6,533 nucleotides of DNA, taken from NCBI GenBank assembly GCA_902782395.1, contig CACZNF010000033.1:1-6533 (forward strand), in the 5' to 3' direction. Positions within the stretch are counted from its first letter, which is position 1, and each line of letters opens with the position of its first letter. Below the pieces are notes generated by a model. It made no database searches, was not told where the DNA came from, and saw only the letters and a list, made by a program, of their open reading frames with translations. Origin of the DNA: an uncultured Erysipelotrichaceae bacterium (GTDB lineage Bacteria; Bacillota_I; Bacilli_A; RFN20; CAG-826). Positions 1 through 6,464 of the stretch are shown here, piece by piece. The position numbers and the translations under genes are program-made.

Positions 1-385
1 ATAAGGCATCTTCAGGAATGGGGAATTCTCTTTCTCTATTTTGTTTTAAAACTAGGTCTTTACTAATTTGGAAACAGACTAAGTCTATTTCATCATAGAG
101 GTCTTTATATTGTTTGATATTATCGAAGCGGTATTCTTTCTTTGCGTTAGTGGCGTCCAACACGACAATACCGTCTTTATCTTCACTATAACTTCTAGCG
201 AGGCTATAGAAAAGTTTCCAGACGAGTTCGTCTTGGCTTAAATCTTGTTGATGACCAGTAATCTCCTTACGGAGTTGGTCACTACTAATGATATAAACAT
301 GCTTTTCTTTATCTTGCATTAAGGCATTGGAAAAATATGATTTACCACTACCAGGAACGCCAGAAAGAACAATTAATCGATTCAT
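1..385 (-). CDS. P-loop kinase of the polynucleotide-kinase/AAA_33 type, C-terminus cut off by the window edge
   Basis: This gene reads leftward off the window edge, so only the first 128 residues are visible. I translated it by hand from the ATG at 385-383. Residues 9-16 are a textbook Walker A (GVPGSGKS) directly after a hydrophobic beta strand (LIVLS). SSDQLRKE at 34-41 looks like the strand-plus-acid (D36) segment of small P-loop kinases. VVLDATN at 74-80 matches the DATN motif of the polynucleotide kinase/AAA_33 group, and NRERE-PIPE at 116-125 resembles that group's arginine-containing lid followed by a Pro-x-Pro turn. Family members phosphorylate nucleic-acid ends or other small substrates. 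The substrate here cannot be read from the sequence. Zeta-toxin-like kinases share the fold, but the DATN motif favours the PNK group. There is no recognisable SD before the ATG. The gene lies 58 bases after the 129-residue gene on the same strand. The domain class is fairly sure; the exact function is not. Confidence 0.8.
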   Translation of the reverse strand, partial: MNRLIVLSGVPGSGKSYFSNALMQDKEKHVYIISSDQLRKEITGHQQDLSQDELVWKLFYSLARSYSEDKDGIVVLDATNAKKEYRFDNIKQYKDLYDEIDLVCFQISKDLVLKQNREREFPIPEDAL

Positions 386-400
386 AGTTTTTAGAGCAAA

Positions 401-425
401 GAAAAAGTGAATTATCAAATCCACT
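401..425 (-). terminator. Weak hairpin plus U-run between the 129-residue gene and the kinase gene
   Basis: Read on the minus strand, 425-406 folds into an 8-pair stem (AGTGGATT / AATTCACT, one G-U pair) with a TGAT loop, followed by TTTTC. The stem is AU-rich, so termination would be partial at best. It could act as an attenuator that lowers kinase expression relative to the upstream gene. I see no convincing promoter between it and the kinase start, so some read-through is probably needed for the kinase to be expressed. Confidence 0.35.
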
Positions 426-443
426 ATTTCATTTTAGGTTTTC

Positions 444-833
444 TTATTTTGCTAAGCGCTTTTCAACTTCAGCGTTAACATCGCCATCTTGTAAAGCAAC
501 TTCAAGTAAAGCGATAACATCTTCTTCAGCAAGAAGACCGCTCTTGACGACTTTACGAGTAGCTTTCTTTAAGTCTTTTTTAATAACTTTTAATAATGCT
601 TCATTTTCTTTTCTAACAGCAATTTTTCTTTTGACACTAGAAAGAAGAGCGTCAGGGACGTATTGAGAAATGATTTTCTTTCCTTCACGCCATTGACGAT
701 AGCAATATGTATGACCGCTAATTTGTTTCACGGAAATATAGCCGCATGGTAAGTTAGCGATGTTCTTTTGCACTTGCGCGTATTCATCAATAATCTGCAC
801 AAGAGCTTCTACTTCTCTTAGATCTTTTTTCAT
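444..833 (-). CDS. Small basic protein of unknown function (129 aa)
   Basis: I do not recognise a characterised family with confidence. The protein is soluble, Lys-rich and has no membrane segment. Residues 1-27 look helical. A compact beta-hairpin-like segment follows at about 28-60, with LPCGYISVKQ then HTYCYRQWREGKKIISQYV; this Gly-Tyr-Ile / Tyr-x-Tyr-Arg-x-Trp-Arg-Glu-Gly pattern recalls small uncharacterised Firmicutes proteins (loosely DUF6788-like, from memory). Residues 62-95 form a very basic helix (VKRKIAVRKENEALLKVIKKDLKK region), and 98-129 is an acidic amphipathic helical tail. The basic helix could bind nucleic acid, but this is inference. The ATG at 833 has an AAGGA SD 10 bases upstream and a near-consensus promoter. 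A P-loop kinase follows 58 bases downstream, which suggests shared transcription. Confidence 0.8.
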   Translation of the reverse strand: MKKDLREVEALVQIIDEYAQVQKNIANLPCGYISVKQISGHTYCYRQWREGKKIISQYVPDALLSSVKRKIAVRKENEALLKVIKKDLKKATRKVVKSGLLAEEDVIALLEVALQDGDVNAEVEKRLAK

Positions 834-843
834 AATACGATTA

Positions 844-848
844 TCCTT
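844..848 (-). promoter_or_regulatory. Ribosome binding site for the 129-residue protein
   Basis: AAGGA on the minus strand, 10 bases before the ATG at 833. It is moderate in strength and supports this start codon. Confidence 0.6.
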
Positions 849-862
849 AACCTACTGCAAAC

Positions 863-891
863 ATTATATATAAAACATAATTTTGTTGCAA
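863..891 (-). promoter_or_regulatory. SigmaA-type promoter of the 129-residue gene
   Basis: On the minus strand TTGCAA (891-886) is followed by exactly 17 bases and then a perfect TATAAT (868-863). The expected start of transcription is near 856, giving a short leader of about 23 bases with the AAGGA SD inside it. It sits just downstream of the terminator of the preceding operon, so this gene starts a new transcription unit. Confidence 0.8.
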
Positions 892-918
892 TATTTTTAT
901 TTTGAGGGTTAGAAAAAT

Positions 919-944
919 GAAAAAGGTGATACAAAGTATCACCT
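919..944 (-). terminator. Intrinsic terminator of the 120aa-NfeD-SPFH operon
   Basis: A perfect 9-bp stem (AGGTGATAC / GTATCACCT, 944-924) with a 3-base loop is followed on the minus strand by TTTTTCATTTTTC. It begins 29 bases past the SPFH stop codon. The plus-strand side is also T-rich (ATTTTATTT), so it could work in both directions, although no plus-strand gene needs it here. Confidence 0.9.
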
Positions 945-973
945 ATTTTATTTATCTTTTAGCTAGATAACTA

Positions 974-1912
974 TTATTCTTTAGTAACTTCTTTGACCAC
1001 TGAAGCAATTGAGGCGACCTTGTCTAAATTGCTTGGTAAGAAGATCTTTGTGGCTTTGCCGTCAGCGATTTTGCCTAAAGACTCGTAGTATCTTAATGTT
1101 ACGACGGCATCGATAGGTTTTGAAGCATTGAGCATCTTGAGACCTTCGGCTTCCGCTTCTCTAACAGCGCGGATACCATCAGCTTCCGCTTTCTTGACTT
1201 GTCTTAAGGATTCAGCTTCACCTTCAGCGCGTAAGATAGCCATTTGTTTTTCCGCTTCGGCATTAAGAATAGCGGATTGCTTTTGACCTTCAGCCACGAG
1301 AATGGCGGATTGCTTTTGACCTTCAGCGAGAAGAACTTTTTCTCTCTTTTCACGTTCCGCTCTCATTTGTTTTTCCATGGCTTCACGGATATCTTTTGGA
1401 GGAAGAATGTTTTTAACTTCGACACGGTTAACTTTAATACCCCATGGGTCTGTCGCTTCATCTAAAATCTTTCTCATCTTTTCATTAATAAGTTCTCTAG
1501 ATGTTAAGCATTCATCGAGTAAGAGTTCACCAATGATGTTTCTTAATGTGGTCGCACTTAAGTAGTTAATGGCGGCCATTGGGTTTTCAACACCATATGC
1601 ATAGAGTTTAGCATCAGTGACAACATAGAAGACGACGGTATCAATTTGCATGGTAACGTTATCTTTAGTAATAACGGATTGTGGTTCAAAGTCCTTCACT
1701 TGTTCTTTCATAGAGACACGGACTGCAACTCTATCAAAGAATGGAAGTAACATATGCATACCCACACCCCATGTTGTACGGTAAGCACCAAGTCTTTCAA
1801 CGATAACTTTTTCTGTTTGTTTAACAATTTTAATATTAGCAATAACGATACAAATTAAGATGAATATCACTACCGCTAAAATGACAAGTAATACAATGAC
1901 TGCATCTGGCAT
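974..1912 (-). CDS. qmcA: SPFH/stomatin-family membrane protein, QmcA-like (312 aa)
   Basis: Membrane-anchored scaffold protein of the stomatin/prohibitin/flotillin/HflK-C family. Such proteins oligomerise at the inner membrane and are linked to membrane microdomains and protease regulation; the specific task here is unknown. Residues 4-27 form one hydrophobic N-terminal segment. The SPFH domain covers about 30-190, with the QmcA-like stretches VERLGAY, LLPFFDRV, VITKDNV, LDE-LTSRE-IN, DEATDPWGIKV and VEVKNILPP. Residues 185-260 are a charged coiled coil that includes four 11-residue repeats (196-239, AEGQKQSAIL type). The tail ends with the family-typical ADGKATKIFLPSNL segment. Length is close to E. 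coli QmcA (about 305 aa). The start chosen is the ATG at 1912, one base after the nfeD stop and 8 bases after a GAGGA SD. A TTG at 1927 would add five residues and overlap nfeD without an SD. It is the last gene of a three-gene operon. Confidence 0.94.
   Translation of the reverse strand: MPDAVIVLLVILAVVIFILICIVIANIKIVKQTEKVIVERLGAYRTTWGVGMHMLLPFFDRVAVRVSMKEQVKDFEPQSVITKDNVTMQIDTVVFYVVTDAKLYAYGVENPMAAINYLSATTLRNIIGELLLDECLTSRELINEKMRKILDEATDPWGIKVNRVEVKNILPPKDIREAMEKQMRAEREKREKVLLAEGQKQSAILVAEGQKQSAILNAEAEKQMAILRAEGEAESLRQVKKAEADGIRAVREAEAEGLKMLNASKPIDAVVTLRYYESLGKIADGKATKIFLPSNLDKVASIASVVKEVTKE
1272..1327 (-). repeat. 33-bp tandem repeat coding for 11-residue coiled-coil units in the SPFH protein
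   Basis: The 23-base string at 1272-1294 recurs identically at 1305-1327, a period of 33 bases or 11 codons. The encoded units are AEGQKQSAILV and AEGQKQSAILN (residues 196-217), followed by the diverged AEAEKQMAILR and AEGEAESLRQV. The unit keeps the reading frame. An 11-residue period is typical of right-handed (hendecad) coiled coils and of SPFH stalk regions. Confidence 0.85.
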
Positions 1913-1913
1913 A

Positions 1914-2381
1914 TTATTTTTCCTCAACTTTCTTGACTAATAATTTGTTGCCTTGAATTGCGACAACTTCCACAACGCTTTTGACAGCGATTGTTTCTTT
2001 ACCATTTGTGCTAATGGCGGTCCATGAGACATCATTGATCTTACAGACGCCTGGTTCGAATGGTTTGATTTCCTCTTCTAATAGACCTCTTTTACCAACT
2101 AAGCTATCAACGTTAGAGTTGACTATGTTACGTTTCAAATAACGTTTGGAAAGTGGTCTGAGCGCTAAGAGTGTGATTGCGCTCACAACTACGAACACTA
2201 TCACTTGCACCCACCATGGGATTGTCACTCCTGGAATTAGGGAGAAAAGCGAGAGTATTAATGAAACGAGTGCACCTGCGGCAAACCAAATAGACACAAG
2301 TGCTGGCCCCATACATTCAACGATGACCATGATAATCATCAATGCGAGCCAAACTATCCACATGTATTGTTCGAATGGCAT
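1914..2381 (-). CDS. NfeD-family membrane protein, short form with OB-fold (155 aa)
   Basis: NfeD-family partner of SPFH proteins (compare E. coli YbbJ next to QmcA, B. subtilis YuaF next to flotillin). The short form lacks the ClpP-like serine protease domain of long NfeD proteins. Hydrophobic segments fall at about 8-24, 27-49 and 55-76. LRPLSKRYLKR at 74-84 is a positively charged stretch after the last membrane segment. Residues 90-152 form the C-terminal OB-fold, recognisable from the pattern NVDSLVGKRGLLEEE, EPGVCKI, VSWTAIS and VEVVAIQGNKLLVKK. OB-folds of this type are thought to mediate interaction with the SPFH partner. The ATG at 2381 has an AGGAG SD 9 bases upstream that lies inside the end of the preceding gene. 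Its stop is one base before the SPFH start, so translational coupling is likely. Confidence 0.93.
   Translation of the reverse strand: MPFEQYMWIVWLALMIIMVIVECMGPALVSIWFAAGALVSLILSLFSLIPGVTIPWWVQVIVFVVVSAITLLALRPLSKRYLKRNIVNSNVDSLVGKRGLLEEEIKPFEPGVCKINDVSWTAISTNGKETIAVKSVVEVVAIQGNKLLVKKVEEK
1921..1925 (-). promoter_or_regulatory. Ribosome binding site that fixes the SPFH gene start
   Basis: GAGGA on the minus strand lies 8 bases before the ATG at 1912 and inside the last codons of the NfeD gene. The alternative upstream TTG at 1927 has no SD, so this site decides for the ATG. Confidence 0.75.
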
Positions 2382-2385
2382 ATTA

Positions 2386-2748
2386 TTATTCTCCTGTCTT
2401 TATGGTTAGGACGTTTTCAACACTATCCCAAGTGGTTTCAAATTGGATTGGTTTATTAGATAATTGCAATCTTAATGCCTCAGCGATTTGTTTGAGCAAT
2501 TGCACGGATGAGATTCGGGCAAAGCTCTTATGGAATTCAATCTTGAGTAAGCAGCATTCATCTAAAACGCCAGATTCTACGACTTCCTTAGTCAATGGCT
2601 GGATCACAACATTGTTCTTATCATCCATGCCGACTTGGACTTTATAAGCGGTATCAAGAGGATACATCGCTGTCGTATTTAATGTGATGTTATTTGCGTA
2701 CAATGACGCGACACCGTTACGGTCTTTAACATTAAACCATTTAATCAT
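2386..2748 (-). CDS. Conserved-looking hypothetical protein, first gene of the NfeD-SPFH operon (120 aa)
   Basis: I do not recognise the family. The protein is cytosolic-looking, with no signal peptide or membrane segment. Residues 1-55 appear to be mostly beta strands (MIKWFNV, VASLYANNITLN, YKVQVGMD, NVVIQPLT), ending in a strand-turn-strand with acidic turn residues. Residues 56-95 contain two adjacent cysteines (C65, C66) and an amphipathic helix (SSVQLLKQIAEALRLQL), and the last 20 residues look like two strands. It is clearly a real gene: it has a perfect AGGAGG SD six bases before the ATG, a promoter immediately upstream, and a stop only four bases before the NfeD start, whose SD lies in its final codons. 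Position implies a link to the membrane microdomain genes, but a function cannot be assigned from sequence alone. Confidence 0.87.
   Translation of the reverse strand: MIKWFNVKDRNGVASLYANNITLNTTAMYPLDTAYKVQVGMDDKNNVVIQPLTKEVVESGVLDECCLLKIEFHKSFARISSVQLLKQIAEALRLQLSNKPIQFETTWDSVENVLTIKTGE
2391..2395 (-). promoter_or_regulatory. Ribosome binding site of the NfeD gene
   Basis: AGGAG on the minus strand, 9 bases before the ATG at 2381, embedded in the last sense codons (Thr-Gly-Glu) of the upstream 120-residue gene. This arrangement favours coupled translation. Confidence 0.75.
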
Positions 2749-2754
2749 AAAGAA

Positions 2755-2760
2755 CCTCCT
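2755..2760 (-). promoter_or_regulatory. Strong ribosome binding site of the 120-residue gene
   Basis: Perfect AGGAGG on the minus strand with a six-base spacer to the ATG at 2748. It supports this start and implies efficient translation. Confidence 0.85.
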
Positions 2761-2768
2761 TCACCAAT

Positions 2769-2797
2769 AATATACATAGAAATACATAAATATTCAA
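2769..2797 (-). promoter_or_regulatory. SigmaA-type promoter of the 120aa-NfeD-SPFH operon
   Basis: TTGAAT (2797-2792), a 17-base spacer and TATATT (2774-2769) on the minus strand. Transcription would start near 2762, leaving a leader of only about 14 bases that begins almost at the AGGAGG SD. The -35 box overlaps one copy of a 13-bp direct repeat. Confidence 0.65.
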
Positions 2798-2829
2798 TGA
2801 CTATTTTAAAAAGTTAACATAAATATTCA
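2784..2829. repeat. Perfect 13-bp direct repeat at the operon promoter
   Basis: ACATAAATATTCA (plus strand) occurs at 2784-2796 and again at 2817-2829, start to start 33 bases, close to three helical turns. The first copy overlaps the -35 box and the second lies just upstream, between it and the nifJ terminator. This layout would suit a regulator binding as two aligned units, but the AT-rich context leaves chance possible. Confidence 0.5.
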
Positions 2830-2835
2830 TAAGCA

Positions 2836-2863
2836 AGAAAAAAGCGGCACCTAGTGTCGCTTT
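2836..2863 (-). terminator. Intrinsic terminator of nifJ
   Basis: On the minus strand 2863-2841 forms AAAGCG-A-CAC, loop TAG, GTG-C-CGCTTT: nine pairs with one A/C mismatch, directly followed by TTTC. The T-run totals six counting the stem end. It starts 21 bases after the nifJ stop and separates nifJ from the next operon's promoter. On the plus strand the mismatch becomes a G-U pair. Confidence 0.8.
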
Positions 2864-2884
2864 ATTTCGTTTGTTTATTTGATA

Positions 2885-5800
2885 TTAGAGACCGAATTTT
2901 TTGATTCTTTCTAATCTAGCTTTCGCGTAGTTTTCACACTTTGTTAAGAGTTCTTCAGCGTTGGCTGGGTTAACACGTGGAAGTTGAGAGAATCTTGTTT
3001 CTGTCATGACGAAGTCTCTGAGCTTGCTGAAGTCAGGATCTTTCATATCAAGTGTTAATGCTGGTTTGCCTTCAGCTTCATTACGTGGATCGTAACGGAA
3101 GATTGGGAAGTAACCACATTCAACAGCGAGTCTTTCTTGTCTCATGGAGTTGGCAAGACCGCCTTTGATACCATGGTTAGCACATGGAGCATAGCAGATG
3201 ACTAATGATGGACCATCATAGCTTTCAGCTTCTTTTAAGGCCTTAATCGCAGCGATTGGGTTGGCGCCTAAGCTGATTTGTGCAACGTAGACGTTACCAT
3301 AGCTCATGGCGATGAGGGCTAAGTTCTTCTTCGCTGTTGTTTTACCAGAAGCGGTAAATTTAGCGATAGAACCTGTTTGAGAAGATTTGGAGGATTGACC
3401 ACCGGTATTGGAGTAGACTTCTGTATCTAAGACTAAGATATTGACGTCTTCTTCGTTAGCGATAACGTGGTCTAAACCACCGTAACCGATATCGTATGAC
3501 CAACCATCACCACCGACGATCCAAACGGACTTATCGGCTAAGTCTCTTTCATAGGCTAAGACAGCTTTGACACCTTCGTCCTTGCTAGCTTTAACTAAAG
3601 CAGCGAGTTCAGGAGCGATTGTGCGCATGGCTTGTCTATTCTTGATGTTAGCAAAGTATTCATCAATCTTAGCGGCTAATTCTGGTTCAACGCCTCTTTC
3701 TTTAGCAGCGCTTAAGATTTCAATAATGGCTTTGATCTTGGCGTTTGTGGCCACTCTCATACCATAACCGAATTCAGCGTTATCTTCGAATAAGGAGTTA
3801 GCCCAGGCAATACCTTGACCTTCTTTATCGGTGCAGAATGGAGTTAATGGAGTAGAACCACTATAGATGGAAGAACAACCAGTTGCGTTAGCAACGAGCA
3901 TATCTTTACCAAATAATTGGGAAACTAATCTGTAGTATGGTGTTTCACCACAGCCAGCACATGCGCCAGAGATTTCCATATATGGCATTAAGAAGCCAAC
4001 ACCCTTAACACTGTTTTGTAAGGCAGCTGGTAATCTATCAGCCTTATATGTGACGTGCTTATATAAGTAAGCAGCGGCATCTTCTTGAGCAAATTGTGAT
4101 TTGGCTTCGACCATTTCAAGAGCGTTCTTACCGGTCTTGTTGGCCATACATTCACTCACACAGAGACCACAACCAACGCAGTTACGTGGGGAGACTTGGA
4201 TACGGTATTTGAGACCTTGTAAGCCTGGGCCCATCGCGTTGATGGCTTCTTTAGCGAGTTCTGGAGCAGCTTCGTATTCTTTTTCATCCATTAAGATTGG
4301 ACGGATTGTCGCGTGTGGACAGACGAAGGCGCATTGGTTACATTGGATACATGCTTCTGGGTGCCATAATGGAACTCTATCAGCAATGGAACGTCTTTCT
4401 TGGAATGTGATGTTGTTTCTCATTGTGCCATCTAATAATTCATATTCCATGAATTTAGAGACTGGGAGATCATCACCACCGAGGTTACCGATTACGGAGA
4501 CATAATTATCGAAGTAATCATCACCGGTTAATTGTCTTTCGGTCTTTGGTTCTAAGTTCTTCCAAGAAGCGTCAACTTTAACTTCTCTTAAACCTTCAGT
4601 ACCAGCATCAATGGCTTTCCAGTTCATTTCGACGACGTCTTGGCCTTTCTTGGCGTAGGACTTTTCGGCGAATTTCTTCATCCAGTGATTGGCATCATCA
4701 TATGGCATGATGTCTTGGTTTAAATAGAAGAAGGAAGCTTGGAGAATGGTATTGGTATGTCTACCCATACCGATTTCACCAGCAATCTTATTGGCGTCGA
4801 TAACATAGAATTTCGCGCCTTTTGTGGCTAATTGATATTTGACACGGTTTGGCATCATCTTAATTAAGGTTTCGTCATCCATGTCGGTATTAAGTAAGAA
4901 GGTACCGCCTTGTTTTAAGTTCTTTAACATATCAAATTTGAAGAGATATGTGTCTAAGGAACAGGAAATGAAGTCGGCGTTTTGGACGTAATATGTGCTG
5001 TGGATTGGGGATTTACCAAATCTTAAGTGAGAACGGGTAACACCACCAGCTTTACGGCTATCGTAAGCGAAGTAAGCTTGGGCGTATTGACCTGTAGCAT
5101 CACCGATAATCTTAATGGAAGATTTGTTAGCGGAAACTGTACCATCAGAGCCTAAACCATAGAATAAGCAAGATGTGTAGTCACCTTTAACGTGGTAATC
5201 ATTGTCCACTGGAATGCTTAAGTGTGTGACGTCATCGTTGATACCAACGGTGAAGCCGTTCCAACGATTGTCCGCTTTTAAGAAGTCGAAGACAGCCTTC
5301 ATATCTTTTGGTTGTGTATCTTTAGAAGATAAACCATAACGGCCACCTAAAACTTCAACGTTTTCTAAACCAGCAGCGTTGAATGCAGAGACGACATCTT
5401 CATATAAAGGTTCGCCAGCAGCACCAGCTTCTTTGGTTCTATCTAAGACCGCGACGTGCTTAGCAGTCTTTGGTAAGACGGCTAATAAGTGTTTCGCGGA
5501 GAATGGACGATAGAGATGGACTTTGATAAGACCAAGTTTTTCGCCTTTTTTATTTAAGTCATCAATAACTTCTGTGATGGTTTCTGTAACAGAACCCATA
5601 GCGATGATGACTCTATCAGCGTTCTTATCACCATAATATGTGAATGGAGCGTATGGACGACCGGTAAGTCTTGTTGCTTCTTTGAAGTATTTTTCTGCAA
5701 CTGCGATAACTTCATCGATCTTCTTGTTTTGTGCTTCTCTACCTTGGAAGTAGATATCATCGTTTTCCGCACCACCACGTGTGACTGGGTGAGTGTGTGG

Positions 5801-6436
5801 GTTTAAAGCTCTAGCTCTGAACTTTTCAACCTTATCCATTGGAAGTAATTTCTTCCATTCATTGTCATCGATGAATTCGACGTTTTGAATTTCGTGAGAA
5901 GTTCTGAAACCATCGAAGAAGTGACAGACTGGATATTCAGCATCAATAGCGGTTAAGTGAGCAACGTTTGTTAAATCAGCGATTTCTTGAACGCTGTGAG
6001 AGCAAATCATTGCGATACCTGTTTGACGAATCGCGTAGATATCTTGGTGATCACCGAAGATGGATAAGCTACGTGTCGCTAAGCTACGAGCGGAAACGTG
6101 TAAGACGGCTGGTAATAATTCGCCGACCCATTTGTAGATGTTTGGAATCATCAATAATAAGCCTTGGGAAGCAGTATATGTAGCCGCTAAACCACCAGCT
6201 TGTAAAACACCGTGAACTGTACCAGAAGCACCAGCTTCGGATTGCATTTCGCTCACTTTGACAACTGAGCCAAAGAAGTTCTTACGGTTTTGGGAAGCAT
6301 AGACATCAATATTCTCCGCCATTGGTGAGGATGGAGTAATTGGGTAGATGCCAGCAACTTCAATATAGTTGTAAGAGCCTAATGCCGCTGCGGTGTTACC
6401 ATCGACAGAGAGCATAGTCTTTTTAATTTCGGACAT
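2885..6436 (-). CDS. nifJ: Pyruvate:ferredoxin (flavodoxin) oxidoreductase, single-chain (1183 aa)
   Basis: Cytosolic enzyme that oxidises pyruvate with CoA to acetyl-CoA and CO2, passing electrons to ferredoxin or flavodoxin; it is central to anaerobic fermentation. Length fits the family (about 1170-1200). Domains in order: N-terminal pyrimidine-binding domain about 1-255 with YPITPSSPMAE at 31-41; domain II about 260-400; gamma/EKR region about 410-670; two-[4Fe-4S] ferredoxin domain with C696, C699, C702, C706 and C753, C756, C759, C763; C-terminal TPP domain about 820-1180 with GDG at 976-978 and YSNTGGQ at 1008-1014. C826, C829, C854 and C1085 look like ligands of the proximal cluster. 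T34, E67, R117 and N1010 correspond, from memory of the Desulfovibrio enzyme, to substrate/TPP-site residues. All key residues are present, so it should be active. It has its own promoter, SD and terminator, and no ferredoxin gene is adjacent. Confidence 0.98.
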   Translation of the reverse strand: MSEIKKTMLSVDGNTAAALGSYNYIEVAGIYPITPSSPMAENIDVYASQNRKNFFGSVVKVSEMQSEAGASGTVHGVLQAGGLAATYTASQGLLLMIPNIYKWVGELLPAVLHVSARSLATRSLSIFGDHQDIYAIRQTGIAMICSHSVQEIADLTNVAHLTAIDAEYPVCHFFDGFRTSHEIQNVEFIDDNEWKKLLPMDKVEKFRARALNPHTHPVTRGGAENDDIYFQGREAQNKKIDEVIAVAEKYFKEATRLTGRPYAPFTYYGDKNADRVIIAMGSVTETITEVIDDLNKKGEKLGLIKVHLYRPFSAKHLLAVLPKTAKHVAVLDRTKEAGAAGEPLYEDVVSAFNAAGLENVEVLGGRYGLSSKDTQPKDMKAVFDFLKADNRWNGFTVGINDDVTHLSIPVDNDYHVKGDYTSCLFYGLGSDGTVSANKSSIKIIGDATGQYAQAYFAYDSRKAGGVTRSHLRFGKSPIHSTYYVQNADFISCSLDTYLFKFDMLKNLKQGGTFLLNTDMDDETLIKMMPNRVKYQLATKGAKFYVIDANKIAGEIGMGRHTNTILQASFFYLNQDIMPYDDANHWMKKFAEKSYAKKGQDVVEMNWKAIDAGTEGLREVKVDASWKNLEPKTERQLTGDDYFDNYVSVIGNLGGDDLPVSKFMEYELLDGTMRNNITFQERRSIADRVPLWHPEACIQCNQCAFVCPHATIRPILMDEKEYEAAPELAKEAINAMGPGLQGLKYRIQVSPRNCVGCGLCVSECMANKTGKNALEMVEAKSQFAQEDAAAYLYKHVTYKADRLPAALQNSVKGVGFLMPYMEISGACAGCGETPYYRLVSQLFGKDMLVANATGCSSIYSGSTPLTPFCTDKEGQGIAWANSLFEDNAEFGYGMRVATNAKIKAIIEILSAAKERGVEPELAAKIDEYFANIKNRQAMRTIAPELAALVKASKDEGVKAVLAYERDLADKSVWIVGGDGWSYDIGYGGLDHVIANEEDVNILVLDTEVYSNTGGQSSKSSQTGSIAKFTASGKTTAKKNLALIAMSYGNVYVAQISLGANPIAAIKALKEAESYDGPSLVICYAPCANHGIKGGLANSMRQERLAVECGYFPIFRYDPRNEAEGKPALTLDMKDPDFSKLRDFVMTETRFSQLPRVNPANAEELLTKCENYAKARLERIKKFGL

Positions 6437-6444
6437 GAAAAATC

Positions 6445-6450
6445 CCTCCT
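6445..6450 (-). promoter_or_regulatory. Strong ribosome binding site of nifJ
   Basis: AGGAGG on the minus strand, 8 bases before the ATG at 6436. It is consistent with a highly expressed enzyme and supports the start. Confidence 0.85.
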
Positions 6451-6464
6451 AAAATACCGATAAT

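Noticed and set aside
1..385. Kinase considered as a zeta-type toxin
   Set aside because: It shares the P-loop fold, but the DATN motif and the NRERE-PIPE segment fit the polynucleotide-kinase/AAA_33 group better. Without the C-terminus, toxin status cannot be supported.
1272..1327. Direct repeats considered as the start of a CRISPR array or satellite
   Set aside because: Only two near-identical in-frame units occur, the spacing encodes the same residues, and the repeat explains a protein coiled coil.
1244..1565. Plus-strand open frames opposite the SPFH gene, one with a repetitive Phe/Leu-rich product
   Set aside because: The repetition is only the reverse strand of the 33-bp coiled-coil repeat. 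There is no independent coding evidence.
2146..2647. Two overlapping plus-strand open frames (2146-2409 and 2342-2647) across the NfeD/120aa junction
   Set aside because: Both run opposite well-supported minus-strand genes, overlap each other, and lack ribosome binding sites.
2749..2884. AT-rich nifJ/operon intergenic region considered for a small RNA or riboswitch
   Set aside because: It is accounted for by the nifJ terminator, the direct repeat, one promoter and an SD. The predicted leader is only about 14 bases, too short for a riboswitch.
4101..4505. 134-codon open frame on the plus strand inside nifJ
   Set aside because: It is antisense to the conserved ferredoxin domain of nifJ, has no SD or promoter, and its translation shows no recognisable domain. 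Open antisense frames are common opposite biased coding sequence.
5554..5778. 74-codon minus-strand frame within nifJ, out of frame
   Set aside because: It lies wholly within the nifJ reading frame in a shifted frame, has no start signal, and gives a low-complexity Lys/Ser/Gln product.
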